Shown here: piece after piece, positions 1 to 5,368 of the stretch
Layout: each line of letters begins with the position of its first letter
Numbering within the stretch: the stretch's first letter is position 1
NCBI GenBank assembly: GCA_000431015.1
Contig: HF986071.1
Location: 1-14,578 of the forward strand
DNA length: 14,578 nucleotides
Direction: 5' to 3'
Source of the DNA: Alistipes sp. CAG:514
Lineage (GTDB): Bacteria; Bacteroidota; Bacteroidia; Bacteroidales; UBA932
Notes under the pieces: model-generated
What the model was told of the DNA's origin: nothing
Seen by the model: the letters and a program-made list of their open reading frames with translations, nothing else
The model's database searches: none
Program-made: the position numbers and the translations under genes

Positions 1-85
1 CGAAGAATATATTAACTTCTTTCAGTCCGTCTATTTTCGCGTGACTTATGCCACGAAAGTGTTCAATTTCAATGCTTTTAAACAT
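1..85 (-). CDS. AAA family ATPase (OLD/RecF-like), N-terminus only, runs off the window
   Basis: Reading the complement from the ATG at 85 gives 28 open codons that reach the window edge. The start reads MFKSIEIEHFRGIS and the last visible part reads LKEVNIFF, followed by a G base that could begin a Gly codon. An FRGI motif, then a short strand and NIFF, is the usual opening of the AAA_15/AAA_21 (OLD, RecF, SMC-like) ATPases, where NIxxGxNxxGKS, the Walker A loop, comes next. A textbook Shine-Dalgarno AGGAGG lies at 93-98, seven bases before the ATG, which fixes the start and is unusually strong for this phylum. The stop codon of the small ORF upstream overlaps this ribosome site, so the two are probably co-translated. 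Most of the protein is outside the window, so a defence, repair or other role cannot be judged. Confidence 0.75.
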   Translation of the reverse strand, partial: MFKSIEIEHFRGISHAKIDGLKEVNIFF

Positions 86-92
86 GTCTTAT

Positions 93-98
93 CCTCCT
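93..98 (-). promoter_or_regulatory. Strong ribosome binding site for the partial AAA ATPase
   Basis: The minus strand reads AGGAGG, then ATAAGAC, then ATG at 85. The TAG of the upstream 45-codon ORF (97-99) overlaps the site, suggesting translational coupling. Confidence 0.6.
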
Positions 99-234
99 AT
101 ATCCCTTGTGCTTCACCGCCAAAAATCTGTGTCAGTTCAGAAATATCCGTCTTGTACTGCTTGTCCAACAAAAAATCTATCAGGTTTGTATCAACATAGC
201 ACTCAGGCATTACGTTCAAGATTTTCAGCTTCAT
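97..234 (-). CDS. Short 45-aa hypothetical protein, possibly a truncated gene
   Basis: ATG at 234 to TAG at 97-99. The protein starts MKLKILNVMPECYVDTNL and ends in IFGGEAQGI. The start (K-I-L-x-V-M-P-E-C-Y-x-D-T-N-L) reminds me of the N-terminus of a longer hypothetical family that often sits beside AAA ATPases in Bacteroidales. If so, this copy keeps only the first ~25 residues and then has an unrelated short tail; that is recall, not a search result. The stop overlaps the ribosome site of the following AAA ATPase, which supports a two-gene unit. No Shine-Dalgarno is evident before its own ATG. The frame is open upstream to a TAA at 274-276. It could be a genuine small partner, a remnant, or a chance ORF. 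Confidence 0.45.
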   Translation of the reverse strand: MKLKILNVMPECYVDTNLIDFLLDKQYKTDISELTQIFGGEAQGI

Positions 235-365
235 ACATACATCTCGAAATTGAAGAACATATCTACACCATCCTTAATTCTTTATGACCAAGTGTCTCAT
301 ATCTTTGGGCATTTTAATCAATTAATACTTCTGAACTACTCGTTACAATCCCCTGAACTTACTTA

Positions 366-373
366 CAAAAATA
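366..373 (-). promoter_or_regulatory. Possible -7 promoter box for the small ORF / AAA ATPase pair
   Basis: The complement reads TATTTTTG, matching the Bacteroidota -7 consensus TAnnTTTG. No clear TTTG -33 box lies 19-21 bases upstream, and the surroundings are T-rich (a T7 run adjoins it), so chance is a real possibility. It would give a leader of about 125 bases before the ATG at 234. Confidence 0.25.
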
Positions 374-398
374 ACAAAAAAAGTTCCAGCCCTACCAT

Positions 399-485
399 CT
401 AGTAGTTCAGTCCGAATGCCCAGAGAGGAATGACGTTGCCTTGGGCGAACTCGATGTCGTCTTTCACATCATTCATTACTCGCAT
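399..485 (-). CDS. Orphan 28-aa ORF resembling a DUF4143-protein C-terminus
   Basis: ATG at 485 to TAG at 399-401; a second in-frame ATG lies three codons later. The product ends GNVIPLWAFGLNY. The DUF4143 ATPase just upstream ends INVIPIWKWLCLE, so the NVIPxW element is shared, but with different codons (AAC GTC ATT CCT CTC TGG against AAT GTA ATA CCT ATA TGG). It is therefore not a fresh duplication. The likeliest reading is the 3' remnant of a second, diverged member of the same family, fused to a promoter-like region; a bona fide small peptide is the alternative. A TATATTTG box at 510-517 stands about 25 bases before the ATG. Confidence 0.35.
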   Translation of the reverse strand: MRVMNDVKDDIEFAQGNVIPLWAFGLNY

Positions 486-509
486 CTGATTATAGAAGAA
501 CGTTGCCCG

Positions 510-517
510 CAAATATA
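510..517 (-). promoter_or_regulatory. -7 promoter box TATATTTG before the 28-aa ORF
   Basis: The complement reads TTATATTTGCGGG, a perfect TAnnTTTG match in the same TTATATTTGC context as the DUF4143 promoter at 1872-1879. No good TTTG is visible at -33; a palindrome (527-539) occupies that area. Confidence 0.45.
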
Positions 518-526
518 ACGAATTTT

Positions 527-539
527 CACTCATTGAGTG
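527..539. promoter_or_regulatory. Perfect palindrome CACTCA-T-TGAGTG upstream of a -7 box
   Basis: Six-base arms around one central base, placed about 10 bases upstream of the TATATTTG box at 510-517, where an activator or repressor would meet RNA polymerase. Part of it (TTGAGTGC, 533-540) recurs at 566-573, 33 bases away, next to another palindrome AGTGCACT (570-577). Operator function is inferred only. Confidence 0.35.
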
Positions 540-574
540 CGGATTCTGTAGTAAAAATGCACCGCTTGAGTGCA

Positions 575-1852
575 CTATTCCAGACATAACCATTTCCATA
601 TAGGTATTACATTGATGTGATGCCCATTGATGTCGATAGTTTGCTCATTGTCTCTGGTGATGACTATTGCGGTAAAATCCGGATAAACGTTCAAGAACTT
701 TTCCAGCGCGCCTGTTTCTCGTCTATAGGTCGCATCGTCTCCCAAACTGTAAGATACTTGGATAGCCATTTTGGCAGACGGAATACAAAAATCTATCTCC
801 ACGTTTTTATTATAATAGTAAACCTGCGTTTCTTCGGGTGTGTTTCTGTATTTTCTGATTAATTTACATGCTACTATATTCTCCAACAACTTCGTTTCTC
901 CACTGAAAAGAAACAAGTTAAGCAATCCATTATCCACAATGTATCTTTTCCGGATTGTGGACTGCTCCGATATGGATGAACTCATATTCGGGATAGAGAA
1001 AAACAGGTAGGACTCTTCCAAATACTCCAAATAATCTTTCAATATAGGCAGGCTTATGCTATCTCCGCTGGAATCAATAATATGTTTTAACCTGCTGAGG
1101 GATGACGGTTGCATCACACTGTCTGCCAATTTTCTTGTGAGAAGACGAAAAGCACGTGCATTGCGCACTTTATTCCGCTCCACTATATCGCCAAGCAGTA
1201 TCTTCTGACATAATGAATTCAGATACTCCCTCTTATCTTCAAGATTGAAAGATTCTGCAAGGCCGCCATTAGTGAAATAATGATCGAAAGTATTTGATAT
1301 CTGAGAGCAAGCACCTTGGTCATATATCCAATTTCTGTCCAATTCTATGCCTTTGTACTCTAGATACTCTCTAAAAGAAAATGGAAAAACTTCCTTTGGA
1401 ATATATCTGCCACCAAGTGTAGTCGCTATTTCACTGCTGAGCATCTTGGCATTGCTGCCAGTAATCATAACTCTATACTTAGAATCTGCAAGTCTTCTTG
1501 CAAATTTTTCCCACCCGTAAACAACCTGTATTTCATCAAGGTATATCAGTGGCTTTTTTTCTGGATATAACTCGAAATAGGCATCCAATATTTCTCCCAA
1601 ACTGTCTGAAGAAATATCTGACAACCTTTCATCCTCGAAATTTATGTAGAGTATGTTTTCTTGTGTCAGCCCTGGACTCTTCATCATATTCTGGGCATCC
1701 TGATACATCATAAAGGATTTTCCAGCGCGCCTTAAACCGACAAGCACATAGTTTGCATGAGTATCAAACTGGATTTCCCTTCGAATAATAAAGAATTCCG
1801 GAATGGCCTTTTGCTTCTCTATTATTAGTTTTTTTATAATCTGTTTATCCAT
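575..1852 (-). CDS. AAA ATPase with C-terminal DUF4143 domain
   Basis: A 425-residue protein of the widespread bacterial AAA_14/DUF4143 family. Visible motifs in order: Walker A GLRRAGKS (39-46), Walker B LIYLDEIQ (102-109), sensor-1-like MITGSN (129-134), GGRYIPKEVFPFSFREYL (148-165, typical of the family), a winged-helix-like middle region, YIVDNGLLN (304-312), and a C-terminal PD-(D/E)XK-like fold with YYYNKNVEIDF (345-355) followed by AIQVSYSL (363-370). The usual nuclease ExK/QxK element here reads QVS, so catalysis is doubtful. Length is normal for the family. Biological role is unsettled; members are commonly found in accessory DNA. The gene is clearly AT-richer than the capsule genes to its right, which suggests transfer. 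Start ATG at 1852 lies 20 bases after a TATATTTG promoter box with flanking palindromes. Confidence 0.88.
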   Translation of the reverse strand: MDKQIIKKLIIEKQKAIPEFFIIRREIQFDTHANYVLVGLRRAGKSFMMYQDAQNMMKSPGLTQENILYINFEDERLSDISSDSLGEILDAYFELYPEKKPLIYLDEIQVVYGWEKFARRLADSKYRVMITGSNAKMLSSEIATTLGGRYIPKEVFPFSFREYLEYKGIELDRNWIYDQGACSQISNTFDHYFTNGGLAESFNLEDKREYLNSLCQKILLGDIVERNKVRNARAFRLLTRKLADSVMQPSSLSRLKHIIDSSGDSISLPILKDYLEYLEESYLFFSIPNMSSSISEQSTIRKRYIVDNGLLNLFLFSGETKLLENIVACKLIRKYRNTPEETQVYYYNKNVEIDFCIPSAKMAIQVSYSLGDDATYRRETGALEKFLNVYPDFTAIVITRDNEQTIDINGHHINVIPIWKWLCLE

Positions 1853-1856
1853 AAGA

Positions 1857-1872
1857 GCAAAGTTTACTTTGC
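1857..1872. promoter_or_regulatory. Palindrome GCAAAGT-TT-ACTTTGC at the transcription start of the DUF4143 gene
   Basis: Perfect 7-base arms separated by TT, lying between the -7 box (1872-1879) and the ATG (1852). A protein bound here would block initiation; as RNA it could also form a hairpin covering the ribosome-binding region. Confidence 0.5.
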
Positions 1873-1879
1873 AAATATA
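1872..1879 (-). promoter_or_regulatory. -7 promoter box TATATTTG of the DUF4143 ATPase gene
   Basis: The complement reads TTATATTTGCAAAG, a perfect TAnnTTTG. The expected -33 position falls in the second palindrome (1888-1906). The 5' leader would be only about 15 bases. Confidence 0.6.
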
Positions 1880-1887
1880 AGAAAAAA

Positions 1888-1906
1888 CATTAAAGTATAC
1901 TTAATG
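1888..1906. promoter_or_regulatory. Inverted repeat CATT-A-AAGTATACTT-AATG over the -33 region
   Basis: A ten-base perfect core palindrome AAGTATACTT (1893-1902) with CATT/AATG flanks, one base out of register. The core resembles that of the palindrome at 1857-1872 (AAAGTnTACTT in both), and the two centres are 33 bases apart, about three helical turns, on either side of the -7 box. Confidence 0.45.
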
Positions 1907-1995
1907 GTTTAAAATATCATTTCAAAGTCGTAATGTTTTAAATACAATTCCAAATTGCTTATTGAAACAATATCCTATGGCACACAGAGCCAAAC

Positions 1996-3924
1996 TCACG
2001 CCTTGTGGTCAAGGACGGTGTACTTGGAGTGGTTGGAGATGTACTCGGGGACCAGGCGCTTCATGGAGGCTACTACGGCCATGTCGTCGTAGGTGTGGGA
2101 CTGGGCGATCAGGGCGTCTATCTCGCGGCTCACATCGGACCAGTCATATTCACGGACACAGGCGATGCGGATCTTTTCGTGGAACGACGGCTTCGTCGCC
2201 TCCGACTCGCTCAGGACCTCCTCGTAGAGCTTTTCCCCGTCCCTCAGGCCGGTGTACTTGATCTCCACGCCCTTCGCCCCGCTCAGCTCGATCATGCGAC
2301 GCGCCAGGTCGGCGATGCGCACCGGTTTGCCCATGTCGAAGACGAAGATCTCGCCGCCCTCGCCCTTCGTGCCGGCCTCAAGGACCAGCTCGCAGGCCTC
2401 TGGGATCAGCATGAAGTACCTTATGATGTTGGGGTCCGCCACCGTCACCGGGCCGCCGGCCTTGATCTGGCGCTCGAAAATCGGGATCACGGAGCCGTTC
2501 GAGCCTAGGACGTTGCCGAAGCGGGTGGTGATGAACTGGGTCTGGCCCTTCACCACGCCGTCACGCTCCGCCTTGTTGAGGCTCTGAACATAGACCTCGC
2601 ATATTCGTTTGCTGCATCCCATCACGTTCGTCGGGTTCACAGCCTTGTCGGTGGACACCATCACGAAGCGGCGAACGCCGTATTTGACCGAAAGGTCGGC
2701 CAGGATCTTCGTGCCGAGGACGTTGTTCTGGATGCTCTCGCAAGGGTTGTCCTCCATCATCGGAACGTGCTTGTACGCCGCGGCGTGGAAGACATATTCA
2801 GGAAGGAACGTTTTGAATATGTTCTCCATCCTGTCAGCCTTGGTGATCGACGTCACCACGGTGGCGCATGGCACAGACGGGAAGTCATGCGCCATCATCC
2901 GGCGGATGTCGTGCTGCGGAGTCTCCGCGGAGTCGATCAGCATCATCTTCGAAGGTGCGAACGACGCGACCTGGCGGACGATCTCGCTGCCGATGCTTCC
3001 GGCGGAACCGGTGATCAGGACGCGCTTCCCACGGAGGGATTCGGCCACGGATTCCAGATCGACACAGATCTCGTCACGAGGCAAAAGATCCTCGATGCTG
3101 ACCTCCTTCAAGGTCGGCGCTCCCTTGATCGCATCATGCTCGGTGTCAACGACATTGTTGGCCGAGAATATTCTTGCGCCGCTTTGCAGGATGTAGTCCT
3201 GAAGAGCCGTGTCGTTGCGGAACCTGTCGATCCTGCCCGGAGCGACCAGCACGGCGGCGATCCCCTCGCGGCGGATCACATCCGGCAGACTGGCGTTAAC
3301 CTCGTAGACCGGCTCGCCCATCAGGCGCGTGCCGTTTGCTCCAAGCGCCGGATCGTGGGAGATGAAGCCTCGGAGACGGTAGTGCATCGGTTTCTCGCTG
3401 CGGATCGCCTTCGCGAGTCCAATGCCGCCGTCGCGGATGCCATAGATGAAGACATTCTTCGCAGCCTCCGTCCGGAAATAGGTGTCATAGACCCATTTGA
3501 TAGAAACGCGAAGCAGCCACATCAAACCGGTCGCGATGGCTTCCGCAATCAGGATTTGCCGCACCTGGACGTGGGCGAACACCCGAGACGGGCAGCTGTT
3601 CGTGAAGAAATGGACGGCTATCACCGCCAATGCGGAGCATCCCATCGCCTGCGCCACACGGATGAGGTCGTTGAACGATGAGTAGCGGATGATTTCCGAA
3701 TATGTCCGGAAGATGGCAAAGAATATGAAGTGGACGCCGACGCACAGCAGCATCAGGTGGGTCAACGGCCAGAAGTTCAGCTGAAGGGCGGTGCCACGGT
3801 TGAAGCACCAGTAGACGAACACTCCGGACAAAAACAGAATGGCACTGTCCAGAAGCAGCACGCACCAGTACGGGAACGTGCGCTTCGAGAAGTACGAGTC
3901 AACTATCTTGCGGATCGACAGCAT
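1996..3924 (-). CDS. Membrane-bound nucleotide-sugar 4,6-dehydratase (CapD/FlaA1/PglF class)
   Basis: A 642-residue polysaccharide biosynthesis protein of normal length. The N-terminus has four hydrophobic segments (about 18-40, 51-72, 88-107, 121-143). A first Rossmann-like domain starts NVFIYGIRDGGIG (157-169). The catalytic SDR domain begins RVLITGSAGSIGSE (301-314), with the NAD loop GSAGSIG, and carries STDKAVNPTN (424-433) and MGCSKR (435-440). In this long class T-D-K and the Met/Lys pair replace the usual Tyr-Lys. It probably removes water from UDP-GlcNAc (or a related UDP-HexNAc) to give a 6-deoxy-4-keto sugar, the first step to QuiNAc, FucNAc or bacillosamine-type residues; the exact stereochemistry cannot be read off. 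It starts 46 bases after the ugd stop and is the last gene of the capsule cluster before the AT-rich DNA. Confidence 0.92.
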   Translation of the reverse strand: MLSIRKIVDSYFSKRTFPYWCVLLLDSAILFLSGVFVYWCFNRGTALQLNFWPLTHLMLLCVGVHFIFFAIFRTYSEIIRYSSFNDLIRVAQAMGCSALAVIAVHFFTNSCPSRVFAHVQVRQILIAEAIATGLMWLLRVSIKWVYDTYFRTEAAKNVFIYGIRDGGIGLAKAIRSEKPMHYRLRGFISHDPALGANGTRLMGEPVYEVNASLPDVIRREGIAAVLVAPGRIDRFRNDTALQDYILQSGARIFSANNVVDTEHDAIKGAPTLKEVSIEDLLPRDEICVDLESVAESLRGKRVLITGSAGSIGSEIVRQVASFAPSKMMLIDSAETPQHDIRRMMAHDFPSVPCATVVTSITKADRMENIFKTFLPEYVFHAAAYKHVPMMEDNPCESIQNNVLGTKILADLSVKYGVRRFVMVSTDKAVNPTNVMGCSKRICEVYVQSLNKAERDGVVKGQTQFITTRFGNVLGSNGSVIPIFERQIKAGGPVTVADPNIIRYFMLIPEACELVLEAGTKGEGGEIFVFDMGKPVRIADLARRMIELSGAKGVEIKYTGLRDGEKLYEEVLSESEATKPSFHEKIRIACVREYDWSDVSREIDALIAQSHTYDDMAVVASMKRLVPEYISNHSKYTVLDHKA

Positions 3925-3970
3925 TATGGAAAATAATTTTGATTAATAGGTATTACGGTGAAGTAGGCGG

Positions 3971-5293
3971 CTAGTCTCTCTCAAAGAGGTCGCGGGTATA
4001 GACCTTGGCCCGGACATCGTCCAGGGCGCGGTCGTAGCGGTTGGCGATGATGGAGTCGGCGCGGCGCTTGAACTCGGCGATGTCGTTGACCACGCGGCGC
4101 TTGAACTCGGCGATGTCGTTGACCACCTTGCTGCCGAAGAAGGACGTGCCGTCCTCCAGCGTAGGCTCGTAGACAATGACCTCGGCGCCCTTGGCCTTGA
4201 TCCTCTTCATGATGCCCTGGATGGCGCTCTGGCGGAAATTGTCGCTGTTGGACTTCATCGTGAGACGGTAAACCCCGATCACGCATTTCTTCTCGCGGGC
4301 GCTGTCGTACTGGCTGTTCTCGGAATAATAGCCGGCCCTCTGGAGCACCTGGTCGGCGATGAAGTCCTTCCTGGTGCGGTTGGACTCCACAATGGCCTGG
4401 ATAAGGTTCTCCGGCACGTCGGCGTAGTTCGCCAACAGCTGTTTGGTGTCCTTCGGGAGGCAATAGCCGCCGTAGCCGAAGGACGGATTGTTGTAGTGCG
4501 AGCCGATGCGAGGATCCAGACACACGCCGTCGATGATGGACCTCGTGTCGAGTCCCTTCATCTCCGCATAGGTGTCCAGCTCGTTGAAATAGCTGACGCG
4601 GAGGGCAAGGTAGGTGTTGGCGAATAGCTTCACCGCCTCCGCCTCCGTGGAACCCATGAACAGCACCGGAACATCCTCTTTCAGAGAACCTTCCTTGATG
4701 AGTGCGGCAAAAGTGCCGGCAGCCTCTTCGAGAGCGGAGTCTCCCCTGTCATAGCCGACGATGATGCGGCTCGGATAGAGGTTGTCATAGAGCGCCTTGG
4801 ACTCACGCAGGAACTCAGGAGCGAATATGATGTTTGGCACCACCACCCTCATCGTGCCGTCGGCGAGGCGTTCCCTGTACGAGAACCTTTCCCGCACAGA
4901 GGCGGTGTAGCCCACAGGGACGGTGGACTTGATGACCATCACTGCATCGGGATTAACCTTCAGCACGAGGTCGATCACCTCCTCCACGTGCGACGTGTCG
5001 AAGAAGTTCTTCTTCGGGTCGTAGTTAGTGGGAGCGGCGATCACCACGAAGTCCGCGTCCCTGTAGGCGGCCTCACCGTCAAGCGTGGCGGTGAGGTCGA
5101 GTGGCTTCTCGCGGAGAAACCTCTCGATGTACTCGTCCTGGATCGGGGACTCGCGACGGTTTATCCTATCGACCTTGTCGGCGATCACATCAACGGCAGT
5201 CACCTTGTGGCGCTGGGACAGCAGGGTGGATATGGAGAGGCCGACGTAGCCAGTACCGGCCACGGCGATCCTCAACTCTTTCAGATTTTGCAT
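3971..5293 (-). CDS. ugd: UDP-glucose 6-dehydrogenase
   Basis: A 440-residue enzyme oxidising UDP-glucose to UDP-glucuronate with two NAD+, supplying the acidic sugar of the capsule. Seen: dinucleotide loop GTGYVG (13-18), VIAAPTNYD (84-92), VIKSTVPVGYT (120-130), APEFLRESKALYDN (158-171), the lysine region EAVKLFANTYLALRVSYFNE (219-238), and the catalytic cysteine in FGYGGYCLPKD (Cys278). The C-terminus ends VYTRDLF, typical of the short HasB-like class. Oddity: residues 390-411 contain VVNDIAEFKRR as an exact tandem duplication, from 33 bp repeated perfectly at DNA level (4061-4126); the family normally has one copy. The duplication is in frame, so the enzyme may still work. ATG at 5293; a GC-rich hairpin (5321-5351) lies in the spacer behind wzc. 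Confidence 0.95.
   Translation of the reverse strand: MQNLKELRIAVAGTGYVGLSISTLLSQRHKVTAVDVIADKVDRINRRESPIQDEYIERFLREKPLDLTATLDGEAAYRDADFVVIAAPTNYDPKKNFFDTSHVEEVIDLVLKVNPDAVMVIKSTVPVGYTASVRERFSYRERLADGTMRVVVPNIIFAPEFLRESKALYDNLYPSRIIVGYDRGDSALEEAAGTFAALIKEGSLKEDVPVLFMGSTEAEAVKLFANTYLALRVSYFNELDTYAEMKGLDTRSIIDGVCLDPRIGSHYNNPSFGYGGYCLPKDTKQLLANYADVPENLIQAIVESNRTRKDFIADQVLQRAGYYSENSQYDSAREKKCVIGVYRLTMKSNSDNFRQSAIQGIMKRIKAKGAEVIVYEPTLEDGTSFFGSKVVNDIAEFKRRVVNDIAEFKRRADSIIANRYDRALDDVRAKVYTRDLFERD
4061..4126. repeat. Perfect 33-bp tandem duplication inside ugd
   Basis: Copies 4061-4093 and 4094-4126 are identical. The unit on the plus strand begins GCGGCGCTTGAACTCGGCGA and ends GACCAC. It encodes VVNDIAEFKRR twice. 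Absence of any mismatch points to a recent event. Confidence 0.95.
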
Positions 5294-5320
5294 AAGATAT
5301 GTTTTTGGGGTTATGGTTTT

Positions 5321-5351
5321 GCCGGCGCGCCGGAGGGACCGGTGCGCCGGC
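5321..5351. other. GC-rich inverted repeat in the wzc-ugd spacer
   Basis: Left arm GCCGGCGCGCCGG, loop AGGGA, right arm CCGGTGCGCCGGC; 12 of 13 positions pair, the exception being G/T at 5329/5343. It sits 28 bases before the ugd ATG within a 75-base spacer. On the transcribed (minus) strand it is followed by AAAACC, not by a U run, so it is not an intrinsic terminator. It could stabilise or process the mRNA, or pause the polymerase. Confidence 0.6.
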
Positions 5352-5368
5352 GAAGTCAGCGGGCGGAT

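Larger units (their letters stand above)
1853..1995. other. AT-rich spacer between the last capsule gene and the DUF4143 gene
   Basis: 143 bases holding the DUF4143 promoter/operator at its left end. I see no convincing intrinsic terminator after the CapD-like gene (no GC-rich stem followed by a U run on the minus strand). Base composition changes abruptly from GC-rich to AT-rich here. Confidence 0.5.

Noticed and set aside
48..402. Overlapping plus-strand open frames near the left end
   Set aside because: No family features; they overlap the minus-strand AAA start with its ribosome site and the 45-codon ORF.
5321..5351. Intrinsic terminator between wzc and ugd
   Set aside because: The stem is followed on the transcribed strand by A-rich, not U-rich, sequence.
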